Positions 18,143 through 26,455 of a stretch of DNA of 64,000 nucleotides are shown here, in pieces. The notes under the pieces were generated by a model, which saw only the letters and a program-made list of their open reading frames with translations, had not been told where the DNA came from and searched no databases. This stretch comes from Bacillota bacterium (GTDB lineage Bacteria; Bacillota; Bacilli; Alicyclobacillales; SLC66), in contig JAKACX010000004.1 in NCBI GenBank assembly GCA_021821055.1, forward strand, positions 1 through 64,000. Reading direction: 5' to 3'. Every line of letters begins with the position of its first letter. Position 1 is the stretch's first letter. The position numbers were made by a program, and so were the translations under genes.

Positions 18143-19039
18143 ATGAGACAGAGCAGTGTGCGCCGAGTGCCTTGGGGCTTTCTCGTTCCCGGCGTTTTGC
18201 TTGTGGCGGCCTACGCACTGTGGCCGATCATTGTGACGATCTACATGTCGCTTGAGAACCTGAACATCTTTTTTCTGGCGAATTGGCTGCATGCGCCGTT
18301 CGTCGGCGTCGGAAACTACGTGGCGGCATTTGAACCGAATTCCCCGGTCGGGAGCGTGTTCTGGCCGACGCTGGAAAACGCGCTGGTCTTCAGCGCCTGC
18401 GCGATTGGCATCGGTCTGCCGATGGGGTTTCTCGCAGCCTCGGCGATGAACCGCAACATGGTCGGACGGGCGTTTTTCCGCGTGTTGTTCATTGTCCCCT
18501 ACGCGATTCCGGTGTTCGTGTCGGGACTTGCCTGGAGGCTCATGTTCATGCAGCAGACCGGCGCCGTGGATCGCGTCATGGCCCTACTGCACCTGGGGAA
18601 TGGTCAGACGTTCTGGTTGATCGGGTCAAACAGCATGGTCGCGCTGATTATCGCGAACGTGTGGAGTTCCTGGCCGTTCTTCTACCTCTTCATCCTCGCC
18701 GCGCTGCAAAGCGTGCCGGGGGAGTTGTATGAGGCCGGGAGGCTCGATGGGGCCGCCGCGTGGGGGCTGCTCCGTTATATAACGCTGCCCCAGATCGCGA
18801 AGCCCGTGCTGATTTCGGTGAGCCTGTCGTTCATCTACCACTTCAACAATTTCTCGCTGCCGTTTGTGATGTTCGGCACCACGCCGCCGAATCAGGCGAA
18901 CACACTGCCGCTGAACATCTATCTCTTTGGCTTCTCCAACATGCAGTTTGGCGCCGGCGCGGCCATGGCGGTGATCAGCATGGCGATCGTCCTGATCCCC
19001 ATGATTCTGTATATCCGTACGGTGAGGGTGGGGAATTGA
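18143..19039 (+). CDS. Carbohydrate ABC transporter permease (MalF/UgpA type)
   Basis: A 298-residue permease with six predicted helices. The EAA loop that docks the ATPase is visible as EAGRLDGAAAWGLLRYITLP. It pairs with the next gene to form the channel fed by the upstream binding protein. Its stop is two bases from the start of the second permease, indicating one transcript. Confidence 0.9.
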   Translation: MRQSSVRRVPWGFLVPGVLLVAAYALWPIIVTIYMSLENLNIFFLANWLHAPFVGVGNYVAAFEPNSPVGSVFWPTLENALVFSACAIGIGLPMGFLAASAMNRNMVGRAFFRVLFIVPYAIPVFVSGLAWRLMFMQQTGAVDRVMALLHLGNGQTFWLIGSNSMVALIIANVWSSWPFFYLFILAALQSVPGELYEAGRLDGAAAWGLLRYITLPQIAKPVLISVSLSFIYHFNNFSLPFVMFGTTPPNQANTLPLNIYLFGFSNMQFGAGAAMAVISMAIVLIPMILYIRTVRVGN

Positions 19040-19041
19040 TC

Positions 19042-19890
19042 GTGCGAAACCTCGCGCAGAAGTTCTTCTGGGGCGCTGTCGTGGGTGTATTTACGGTAAT
19101 CGTTCTGTCCCCCATCGTGGAGATGGTGTTTATCTCTCTGTCGCCCATGTCGTCGATCGACTCAGGCGCACTGATGCCCGTGCACTGGATGTGGTCGAAC
19201 TATGTCGATGCGTGGAGCACCGTGAATCTGCTGGCGTATCTTCTGCACAGCATACTGGTGTCGGTTGTGTCCACGTTCTTCACCGTTGCGATCGCACTTG
19301 CGTTGTCCTTTGTGCTTGAGCGGTTCTACTTCCGTTTTCGATCGGCGCTGGCGAAGATGATCCTGTTCTCGCAGATGATACCCGGTATAGCCCTGCTGCT
19401 GCCGATCTACCTGCTGTACTCCACGCTGCAAAACGCGACGCACACCTCGATTATCGGAACGTTTCCGGCGCTGATCTCCGTGTACGTGGGCATATCCATT
19501 CCGCTCGCGACCTGGCTGCTGATCGGAGCGCTCAGCGGGATCCCCAAAGAGCTCGATGAGGCCGCGTACATGGACGGCGCCAATAACATGACGCTGTTGG
19601 TGAAGGTGCTGGTTCCAATCGCGCTGCCCGGCATCGCGGTCGCGGCCATCTTCAGCTTTCTCGGCTCGTGGAACGACCTGTTGTTCTCCAGCGTGATGAC
19701 CGACAACGCAACGCGCACGCTTGCCATCGGACTAGAGGAGTATGTGGGCGCGGGCAACGGCGGCGGAGTGTTGTTGTGGAACCAACTGATGGCGGGCGCG
19801 GTGATGAGTTCCATCCCGGCAGTCCTGTTCTTCCTGGCTGCGCAAAGACTGATCGTCCAGGGACTCAGCGCCGGCGCCGTAAGACAGTGA
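19042..19890 (+). CDS. Carbohydrate ABC transporter permease (MalG/UgpE type)
   Basis: A 282-residue second permease with six helices and an EAA loop containing ELDEAAYMDGANNMTLL. GTG 19042 is preferred because GTGGGG lies eight bases upstream; a TTG at 19036 overlaps the previous stop. No ATPase gene follows; such importers in Firmicutes often share a multi-purpose MsmX-like ATPase encoded elsewhere, which is assumed here. Confidence 0.88.
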   Translation: MRNLAQKFFWGAVVGVFTVIVLSPIVEMVFISLSPMSSIDSGALMPVHWMWSNYVDAWSTVNLLAYLLHSILVSVVSTFFTVAIALALSFVLERFYFRFRSALAKMILFSQMIPGIALLLPIYLLYSTLQNATHTSIIGTFPALISVYVGISIPLATWLLIGALSGIPKELDEAAYMDGANNMTLLVKVLVPIALPGIAVAAIFSFLGSWNDLLFSSVMTDNATRTLAIGLEEYVGAGNGGGVLLWNQLMAGAVMSSIPAVLFFLAAQRLIVQGLSAGAVRQ

Positions 19891-19903
19891 CCGGGGCGTC
19901 CCT

Positions 19904-19957
19904 GGGGAACTGTGACAAGGCCCGCGCCTGCTGAAATCATGATGATGACAGTTCCCC
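19904..19957. terminator. Inverted repeat between convergent genes
   Basis: GGGGAACTGT and ACAGTTCCCC pair perfectly over 10 bases with a 34-base loop, between the ends of the permease and radical SAM genes. There is no T-run, so termination is only suggested. Confidence 0.35.
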
Positions 19958-19964
19958 TGCGGCG

Positions 19965-21113
19965 TCACCGTTCGAGCGCGGCAGACCGCGGCGTATATCC
20001 GCAGGCCGGATCTTCGCCGAGAGGATCGCCTGAGTGGGCGTAGGCCCTGGAGCGAGAGCCGCCGCAGCCGTTGCGGTATTCGCAAACGCCGCACCGACCG
20101 CCAAAGTTGGCCGCGCGAATGTCGCGCAATAATGGATGGTCGCGGTAGATCTGCGACAGCGGCTCTTCGCGCACATTGCCCAAAGGTATGGGCAGGAACC
20201 CGGCGGGGTAGACCGTGCCGTCGTGTGCGACAAAGACAATCCCTTTTCCATCGCGCGTACCGCTCGTCTGGGCCTTGGGGTGGGAAACAGGAGGGCCGAG
20301 CAGACCGTAAAGGCGCGTCGTCAGTCGGTCGTACAGCGCTCCCAGGCTGTAGTGTCGGCGCACTTGGCCGCCGCCGCGCGCTTCTGTCGACGCTTCCTTG
20401 CGCTCAGCGACAACGCGACGAAAGGCCGGCGCTTCGACGGTGCGCACCGTGAGGTCATGGGCGGAAGCTTCGAACAGAAAGTGGGCGACGTCTTCGCATT
20501 CGGCGGCAGACAGTTCGGAGGCGTCGCGTCCCCGGCCCACGTGGATCAGGAAGAAGACCTCCCAAATCCCGACCCCTGACTGCTTCATGATCTCCACGAT
20601 GCCAGGCAGATCCTCCACATTGTCCTTCATCACCGCCGTGTTCACCTGTACCTGAAAGCCTGCCTCCACCAGTCTCCGCAGGGCCCGCACGGTATCCTCG
20701 AAGTGCCCCGGCACGCCGCGGATCCGGTCATGGGTGGCGGCCGACGCTCCGTCGAGACTGATCGACACGACTTTGACGCCGACGTCCCGCATGCCCGCGA
20801 TCCGTTCGTCCGTGAGCCGCGGCGTCACGCTGGGGGCCATGCCCACCGGGATGCCGAGGTCCCGCGCGCGCTGTGCGAGCACAAAGACATCCTGTCGCAT
20901 GAGGACATCGCCGCCGGTGATGATCAATACCGGGTATGGACGTCCAAACGACGTCAAGCTGTCCACGAAGCGAATCGCTTCCTCGGTGGACAGTTCCCCT
21001 TCCACCGGTTGCTCGATCGCTTCGGCGCGACAGTGCTTGCAAGCCAGCAGACAGGCGCGCGTGGACTCCCAAAACACCAGTATCGGGCGTTGGTCAAAAT
21101 CGAGTGATTGCAT
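19965..21113 (-). CDS. Radical SAM/SPASM domain protein
   Basis: An iron-sulfur enzyme (about 382 residues) that cleaves S-adenosylmethionine to start radical chemistry. The [4Fe-4S] motif is CLLACKHC (C-x3-C-x2-C). The C-terminal SPASM cysteines appear in CGVCEYRNGCGG and a last DPAC. It resembles NirJ/AhbD-type haem-pathway enzymes and peptide-modifying relatives; which of these cannot be decided, and no precursor peptide is obvious beside it. Start uncertain: ATG 21113 gives the family-like DFDQRPILVFWESTRAC opening, while ATG 21176 is also in frame without a good ribosome site. Confidence 0.82.
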   Translation of the reverse strand: MQSLDFDQRPILVFWESTRACLLACKHCRAEAIEQPVEGELSTEEAIRFVDSLTSFGRPYPVLIITGGDVLMRQDVFVLAQRARDLGIPVGMAPSVTPRLTDERIAGMRDVGVKVVSISLDGASAATHDRIRGVPGHFEDTVRALRRLVEAGFQVQVNTAVMKDNVEDLPGIVEIMKQSGVGIWEVFFLIHVGRGRDASELSAAECEDVAHFLFEASAHDLTVRTVEAPAFRRVVAERKEASTEARGGGQVRRHYSLGALYDRLTTRLYGLLGPPVSHPKAQTSGTRDGKGIVFVAHDGTVYPAGFLPIPLGNVREEPLSQIYRDHPLLRDIRAANFGGRCGVCEYRNGCGGSRSRAYAHSGDPLGEDPACGYTPRSAALER

Positions 21114-21273
21114 CTGCGCCACCCCGTCTCGTCTTTCTACTCCTTCCAATGTACCGCCTTCAGCCCTGTCCTGCATGAGCAACTTGAACTATTAGGCGCG
21201 GTGTGCAGGCATAGGCGTCGCGTGTCATTCGCGAGCCATCATTCGTGCGTCTCACCCGTCTGTTAGGGTTTAC

Positions 21274-21555
21274 CTATTTTTTGTAAGAATCGGAGTCGGG
21301 ATCGAGGCGATTTGCGATGGTCTCTGCGACGTCGCTCGCCGCCCTCGAACCTCTGCTCACGACTTTGGACCCCTTGTTCATGGCCACCGTGGCCGTCGAC
21401 ACCGTGGAATGCAGCAGATTGCCAGGCGCCGCGACAACCCTGTCGACGATGCCGCCGGTCTTGGCCCCAACGTTGCCCATTTTCTCCTCCGCCCGTCCCA
21501 TTCCGCGCCTCGGTGCAGATTTGCTGGCGCCCCTGAGTTTTCCTCTGTCAGTCAT
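21274..21555 (-). CDS. Small basic protein of unknown function
   Basis: A 93-residue Lys/Arg/Ser/Ala-rich protein without cysteines, without a clear signal or membrane segment, and with an amphipathic central part (TGGIVDRVVAAPGNLLHSTV). GGGAGG precedes the ATG. I do not recognise it. Composition would suit a nucleic-acid-, spore- or stress-associated protein, but that is only an inference. Confidence 0.55.
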   Translation of the reverse strand: MTDRGKLRGASKSAPRRGMGRAEEKMGNVGAKTGGIVDRVVAAPGNLLHSTVSTATVAMNKGSKVVSRGSRAASDVAETIANRLDPDSDSYKK

Positions 21556-21891
21556 GGCGTGTTAGCCTCCCGTTTTTCTAAAAAAGGTGAATATTTAGGC
21601 AAAATACAGCGAACCAAAGTGCCCACGCAACCAATCGGTGATCGCCGCGCATCCTGTTCGATCACCCTCACCCCGCATATAAATCCCTAATATTCAGGTG
21701 ATTCTTTTATAATACCATAATGCCAGTAATTAGTCAAAGAAGATTAAGCTTAATTCGCTGTGTAAGAGTGGTATACGCGATTTCTCGTTTCTCCAAAGGA
21801 TGGATGAAGTGTGCTACACTTCAATAAAGTACGCGTCGATAGAGTTGTTCAGAAGGGCAGGCCAGTTGGCCATATGAAGGGGGAGACGGAG
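21556..21891. other. AT-rich divergent intergenic region
   Basis: About 335 bases without a gene. A perfect palindrome and a possible extended -10 at 21806-21822 serve the rightward lipoprotein gene. Other AT-rich segments (21680-21760) could be a promoter for the leftward gene. Confidence 0.45.
21806..21822 (+). promoter_or_regulatory. Palindromic operator over a -10 element
   Basis: GAAGTGT-GCT-ACACTTC is a perfect 7+7 inverted repeat. It contains TGCTACACT, a possible extended -10, about 70 bases before the lipoprotein gene. A repressor site is inferred. Confidence 0.45.
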
Positions 21892-22272
21892 ATGAAGTTT
21901 CGGGTGGCAGCTGTTGCCGCGACATTGGCGGTGACCGTCTTGACAGGATGCGGCGCGGGAGGCGGAGCCGCGGGGGGCATGAGTTCCCCAGGTACGACGA
22001 CGTCCGGCAGCGCCGCGACACACTCGGGTGCGCCAGTTGTGACGGTCAAGAATGGGGCTTTCTCCAGTAAGTCGTTGACGGTGAAGACCGGTACGGCGGT
22101 GAAGTTCGTCTTTGATGGAATGGGCAAGGATCGATTTGTGATCGTCGGGGGCGCCAAGTCGCCAACCGTCAGCCCTGGCCAGTCCTGGACATATGTCTTT
22201 CGGCACCCGGGGTCGTTTACGGTTGAGATGAACGCAATGACATACATTAAGATGAAGGTTTCGGTGAAGTGA
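21892..22272 (+). CDS. Cupredoxin-like lipoprotein
   Basis: A 126-residue lipoprotein: signal peptide with lipobox VLTGC, a Gly/Ser/Thr linker, then a domain of about 75 residues with plastocyanin-like strand order (VKNGAFSSKSLTVKTGTAVKF, then PGQSWTYVFRHPGSFTVEM). It has no Cys or typical His-Cys-His-Met set in that domain, so copper binding is doubtful. AGGGGGAG precedes ATG 21892. Its stop overlaps the start of the MFS gene, suggesting a two-gene unit that may bind and move the same compound. Confidence 0.72.
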   Translation: MKFRVAAVAATLAVTVLTGCGAGGGAAGGMSSPGTTTSGSAATHSGAPVVTVKNGAFSSKSLTVKTGTAVKFVFDGMGKDRFVIVGGAKSPTVSPGQSWTYVFRHPGSFTVEMNAMTYIKMKVSVK

Positions 22273-23489
22273 TCCGCGCCGGACGGTGGACAGCGCTGTT
22301 TTGGATCACGCTGGCAGAGCTGCTGGCCATGAGCGTGTGGTTTAGCGCATCGGCCGTTGCCCCGACGTTGGAACGGGATTGGCATGTGCCGAGACCGGAT
22401 GCTGTCTGGTTGACGTCAAGCGTCCAGTTGGGCTTTGTCGTCGGCGCGCTCGCCAGCGCGACTTTTGGCCTGCCAGACCGCATCCGGCCGCGCAGGCTGA
22501 TGGGCTGGGGGACACTTGGCGCCGGACTGTGCACGGCGCTCATCCTGTTGTTTCCGGACGGGGGGCTATGGCCCTTCCTGCTCCGCGGGCTGACGGGTGT
22601 GTGTCTGGCTGTCGTCTACCCTGTGGCGGTTCAGTGGGTAGCGGCGTGGTTTCCACAGAAACGGGGGCTTGCCGTCGGCGCCTTGATCGGCGGTCTGACG
22701 GTGGGCTCCGCCCTGCCGCACCTGCTGACAGGTCTGCCGTCGCTGCAGGATTGGCAAGCCGTTATGGGCGGAAGCGCAGCGTTGGCCGGCGTTGCCTGGG
22801 TCTTGATCCTGTGGGTGGTCCCGGAAAACGCGGAACCCTTTCGCGCCCAGGAGTTTCGTTGGAACAGCGTCGGCGCAGTCCTGCGCGACCGTCCGGTCAT
22901 GCTGGCCAACCTCGGGTATTGGGGGCACATGTGGGAACTCTACGCCATGTGGACATGGCTTCCTGCGTTTCTTCTGGCGAGTTGGACGCCGCTTCTGCCC
23001 CGTATGGCCATCGTTCGCCTGGTCGGCTGGGCGAGTTTTGCAGCCATCGGTTTGAGCGGAGTGCTCGGAGCGTTGGTGGGCGGGCGGCTCGCCGACCGCG
23101 TCGGTCGCACTACTGTTACGACCGTCTCGCTGGTCGTGAGCGGTGTCATGTGCCTTGTCATAGGGTTCACTTTTCGCCAGGGCGTCTGGTTGACCCTGTT
23201 GCTGGCGCTGATTTGGGGATTCAGCGTCATCGCCGATTCGGCGCAGTTCTCCGCGGCGGTCACAGAATTGAGTCCGGCAAGCCGGCAGGGAAGCGCGCTC
23301 ACGATCCAGATGGCTGTGGGCTTTCTGATCACGATCGGATCGATCAATCTCGTGGGAGTCGTGGAGCCTGTTCTCGGCTGGCCGCGCATTTTTATGTTGT
23401 TGGCGGTAGGGCCACTCGTGGGAATCACGGCGATGCAGCGTTTGCGCGGCCTCCCCGAGGCCCGTCAAATGGCGGGCGGGCGACGGTAA
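22269..23489 (+). CDS. MFS transporter
   Basis: A 406-residue, twelve-helix major facilitator. The first-half pattern MSVWFSASAVAPTLERDW, the short motif after helix 2 (FGLPDRIRPRRLMGWG) and RLADRVGRTTVTTVS between halves fit the CynX/NimT/NarK-like side of the superfamily. Substrate unknown. GTG 22269 overlaps the preceding stop by four bases. The fixed link with an extracytoplasmic lipoprotein is unusual for an MFS carrier. Confidence 0.8.
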   Translation: MIRAGRWTALFWITLAELLAMSVWFSASAVAPTLERDWHVPRPDAVWLTSSVQLGFVVGALASATFGLPDRIRPRRLMGWGTLGAGLCTALILLFPDGGLWPFLLRGLTGVCLAVVYPVAVQWVAAWFPQKRGLAVGALIGGLTVGSALPHLLTGLPSLQDWQAVMGGSAALAGVAWVLILWVVPENAEPFRAQEFRWNSVGAVLRDRPVMLANLGYWGHMWELYAMWTWLPAFLLASWTPLLPRMAIVRLVGWASFAAIGLSGVLGALVGGRLADRVGRTTVTTVSLVVSGVMCLVIGFTFRQGVWLTLLLALIWGFSVIADSAQFSAAVTELSPASRQGSALTIQMAVGFLITIGSINLVGVVEPVLGWPRIFMLLAVGPLVGITAMQRLRGLPEARQMAGGRR

Positions 23490-23542
23490 GGCCGGTGCGT
23501 CTTCTTTGTATGCCTGCCGTAATGTAGATTGTCACATGTCCC

Positions 23543-24307
23543 TTATTGGCGCGCGATTTCCTCGACCACGCCGTCCCACAGCGCGATCCGCGCCTGTATG
23601 GCGCGCGTTGCAGCCGAGGCGGCCTGTCTTTCGCGGACAGCGTCGCCGCCGCAGAGGTGGTCCAGGATCTGTTGTGCCAGTGGGCCATGTTGATCCCCGT
23701 CGAGCATGATGTGGCGCTCCAGGTAGTAGTTCAGGCGCTGTGCAGACGGATCGCCCGCACGCACTTCCCGCAGGAGTTCGGAAAACATGCCCGGGATGAT
23801 ATCTTCGCGGCCGTAGAAGAAGGCGGCGCTCACCTCGTGTGTTCCGGCGTTCTGCGCAATGTCGAGCGTGGTGCGCACAAAATTGTGAACGGAGGGAGGC
23901 AACTCTGCGCGGTCGAGCGCTTCGAGCGCAGGGGATCCGTTGCGGATGTCGGCGACAAAGCGTTGGATCGGACGCACATCAGCCCCGCTCTCAACCATCG
24001 CCGCGACGTACAGGTCAAAGTGGCTGATGAAGCCGCCGGCGCCGTCCTCGTCGCACTCTTCGCCAAGCACGATATCATTGATAAACCGCGTGTACAGTGG
24101 TTGCGGACGGGGAATCCACGGAACCTCGACGCAGGTGAGGTCGTTTTGCAGTCGCTTCAGGAGGCTCATAAAGTCCCAGACTGCGAACACGTGGTGCTGC
24201 ATGAATATCCGGGTGCGTTCAGCCGTATCAATGCGCCCATACATGGGGTGCGCGAGCAACTGTTCCCGTATGGCGCCGAGAGATTCCGAGGTTTGCCGTA
24301 CTTCCAT
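23543..24307 (-). CDS. DUF3050 family protein (haem-oxygenase-like fold)
   Basis: About 254 residues. The segment HPMYGRIDTAERTRIFMQHH followed by VFAVWDFMSLLKRLQ is the DUF3050 hallmark. Further histidines and acidic residues (GGFISHFDLYVAAM, YYLERHIMLDGDQHG) fit the metal site of the haem-oxygenase-like fold. Function of the family is unknown; related folds act as di-iron oxygenases. The start is ambiguous among ATG 24307, 24325 and 24355; 24307 has GGAGG upstream, although at long spacing. A partial copy of the dispersed repeat lies just upstream. Confidence 0.78.
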   Translation of the reverse strand: MEVRQTSESLGAIREQLLAHPMYGRIDTAERTRIFMQHHVFAVWDFMSLLKRLQNDLTCVEVPWIPRPQPLYTRFINDIVLGEECDEDGAGGFISHFDLYVAAMVESGADVRPIQRFVADIRNGSPALEALDRAELPPSVHNFVRTTLDIAQNAGTHEVSAAFFYGREDIIPGMFSELLREVRAGDPSAQRLNYYLERHIMLDGDQHGPLAQQILDHLCGGDAVRERQAASAATRAIQARIALWDGVVEEIARQ

Positions 24308-24333
24308 CGCCAGATCATCCTCCATCCGAGTTT

Positions 24334-24375
24334 GCCATGTGCGGCGCATCCGCACGAAAGCGAATTATGAAAATG
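24334..24375 (-). repeat. Partial copy of the dispersed 93-bp element
   Basis: The first 22 bases are identical to the other copies, then after 11 variable bases ATGAAAATG matches at the same spacing; similarity ends there. It lies directly upstream of the DUF3050 gene, reading toward it. Confidence 0.75.
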
Positions 24376-24393
24376 TGTGCCAGGCGGCCCGGC

Positions 24394-25350
24394 CTACGCA
24401 ATGATCGGGCCGGAGTCTTCAAAGTCGACAAACGGATCCGCAATTTCCAGGCTGTATGCCTCCGCGTCGCTTGCCCCCACGTACAGCGTCGCTGTGCGGT
24501 CGGAATGCCGCACGATGCCGCCGCTGAAAATGACGTCGGCAAGATCCGGGCGTTTGGAGGGGCCCTGAGGAAAGTCACTGCGCGTGGCAATGATCCTTAC
24601 GGGAGACTTCTCGCCCGTCTTCGGGTTCACGACAAACGACATCGCATGGTAGTGCAGCACTCCGGCTTCGTCACCGTAAGCGATGTGGCCCAGAACGCCC
24701 AGAAAGCCATTTTTCAGCAGGTGGATCTCGTTGGCCCCGCCCCATTCATCATTCCGGAATTGATCGAAAAAAAGATTTGCCTTCATGATTTGCCCCTCGG
24801 AGAACTCCTCCAGTGACTGGATCGTGGTGAACCCGATGACGGCCCTTCTTCCTTCGATTCCCGTCGGACGGGAGAAAACCCCGATCGTCCCATCAGGCAG
24901 TCCTATCAGCCGGATGTCCTTCATGTTCCAGGGTCCGCTCGCAAGGAGGTCAAGATGATGCAGGGACTTTCCCCCGTACAGCACTGTCTTCCAGCCCGTG
25001 ATTTTTTCTTCGTCCGGTGAACCAAAGTAGACCTTAACGCCGCCCAACGTCCATTCATCACCGAGTTGAACGACAAAGGGATCCTGCAGGTGGTAGGTGG
25101 GGAATTCATGGTTGGCAGTCCAGACGCCGCGCGTGGAAGTAAAGAACATGACTTCCGAGTCTTCTGAGTCTCGGGCATCGACTCTGCCGACAATGTAGGT
25201 TGTCCCTCCGTGGGGGAAGGGGGCGGTGATGTTATAGACATCCCGGTTGCCGACCCCCTCGAACTGTAGTCTTGTCCCCTTGTTCGGGCCCGGATTGTAC
25301 TCCTGAAGCAATTCTCTGCAGCTTTTCGCCTTCCATTCCAGTTTCATCAT
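24394..25350 (-). CDS. DUF1861 family beta-propeller protein (glycosidase-like)
   Basis: A 318-residue protein with repeated strand motifs such as YIVGRVDARDSEDSEVMFFT, RLIGLPDGTIGVFSRPTG and GGIVRHSDRTATLYVGASDA. These match the five-bladed propeller pattern of DUF1861, related to the GH43/GH130 glycoside hydrolase/phosphorylase folds. There is no signal peptide. It overlaps the upstream gene by 119 bases; AAGGA before the double ATG at 25350 supports this start. With the neighbouring glycosyltransferase it probably makes or trims an intracellular oligosaccharide. Confidence 0.75.
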   Translation of the reverse strand: MMKLEWKAKSCRELLQEYNPGPNKGTRLQFEGVGNRDVYNITAPFPHGGTTYIVGRVDARDSEDSEVMFFTSTRGVWTANHEFPTYHLQDPFVVQLGDEWTLGGVKVYFGSPDEEKITGWKTVLYGGKSLHHLDLLASGPWNMKDIRLIGLPDGTIGVFSRPTGIEGRRAVIGFTTIQSLEEFSEGQIMKANLFFDQFRNDEWGGANEIHLLKNGFLGVLGHIAYGDEAGVLHYHAMSFVVNPKTGEKSPVRIIATRSDFPQGPSKRPDLADVIFSGGIVRHSDRTATLYVGASDAEAYSLEIADPFVDFEDSGPIIA

Positions 25351-26455
25351 GATCCTTCACAGTCCTCGCCAAGTGGGCAATACAGTAGGAAATAATGCTC
25401 TCCGAACCTTGGTTCAGGTTCAATCCTTCTGGATGAATGCCATCATAACATGCGCCTGTCTGTGAGTCGATCAATGAATGGTTCATGGAGTTGCGGCCGT
25501 GAAACCATTCCAGGCACCGCGTCGCGAATGTCAGGTACGAGGGGGCGCCCAAGACATAGTATGCTTCCTGGCAGGCAAGCATCGTCTCGCAGGGTTCGAT
25601 CGGCTGCTCGTCGTATCGAGCGGCCTGACCGCCGCGCACCAGCCAGCCATGACTGCCGACCGGGCGGAAGTATCCCTGGGGAGAAAATGTCACGGACAGC
25701 AAGAAATCGAGGCTCTCTTGCGCTGTCTTCTGAAGATCCCAAGCGGCGGAGCATATGTGCGACGCCTTGAAGAGAGCCCATGGCAGCATGGCGTTGCCGT
25801 ACGCGATGACGTCCTCGAACCAGTGCCACCCGGGACCATTCGTCGCGGCGTACTGCGTTTGCAGGCGGGAGGCCAGGTCCTCCACGATACCGACAATCGC
25901 CTCCCGGGGAAGGAATTCGGCAGTGCCGTCGCTCACTGCGTGAGGGTAAGGGAACGCGTAATCCGTTGCGTCGGGTGTATCGAGCACGTAGCACAACCCG
26001 ACGATCGCGTACGCCATGGCTCTTGGAGAGTTCAGGTTCCGCAGGTTTGGCAGGGCTTCGTTTAGCATGTACCTGCACGTGTTGTGCATGTTGTCCGGCA
26101 CGGCCTGTGCTGACAGCGTGTAGCCGATCGCCCACAGGCACCGTCCAAAGCAGTCCTCCGACCCCTGTTCCTCGAGAAACGTGCGGTTATAGTCCATGAA
26201 GTTGCGGAAATTCCCGTCCCTGTTCTGGGCGTGATGGACGAAAGACAGGTAGGTGCGGATGAGATTCAGGGAACCGGCGTCGTGTTGCGTCTCGTACAGC
26301 ATCACTGCGGCAATCAATGCCCTCGCGTTGTCGTCCGTCGTATATCCCTCTTTGCGGTCTGGAACGCCGAACTTCGTGTGCTGGAAGATCCCTGTGTCGT
26401 CCGTCAGGCCATACAGATGTTCGGTACGCAGCGGCATATTCACCCATTCGTCCAT
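25232..26455 (-). CDS. (alpha/alpha)6-barrel protein linked to glycosyltransferase
   Basis: A 407-residue soluble protein rich in Trp, His and Asp and in helical hairpins (GYTTDDNARALIAAVMLYET, GPGWHWFEDVIAYGNAMLP, WLVRGGQAARYDEQP). It resembles the glycoside-hydrolase-like barrel found fused or adjacent to GT4 enzymes in other bacteria. It directly follows the GT4 gene (stop and start adjacent). The last 40 residues overlap the next gene and look unlike the rest, so the native end may have been lost by a frameshift. Confidence 0.72.
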   Translation of the reverse strand: MDEWVNMPLRTEHLYGLTDDTGIFQHTKFGVPDRKEGYTTDDNARALIAAVMLYETQHDAGSLNLIRTYLSFVHHAQNRDGNFRNFMDYNRTFLEEQGSEDCFGRCLWAIGYTLSAQAVPDNMHNTCRYMLNEALPNLRNLNSPRAMAYAIVGLCYVLDTPDATDYAFPYPHAVSDGTAEFLPREAIVGIVEDLASRLQTQYAATNGPGWHWFEDVIAYGNAMLPWALFKASHICSAAWDLQKTAQESLDFLLSVTFSPQGYFRPVGSHGWLVRGGQAARYDEQPIEPCETMLACQEAYYVLGAPSYLTFATRCLEWFHGRNSMNHSLIDSQTGACYDGIHPEGLNLNQGSESIISYCIAHLARTVKDHDETGMEGEKLQRIASGVQSGPEQGDKTTVRGGRQPGCL

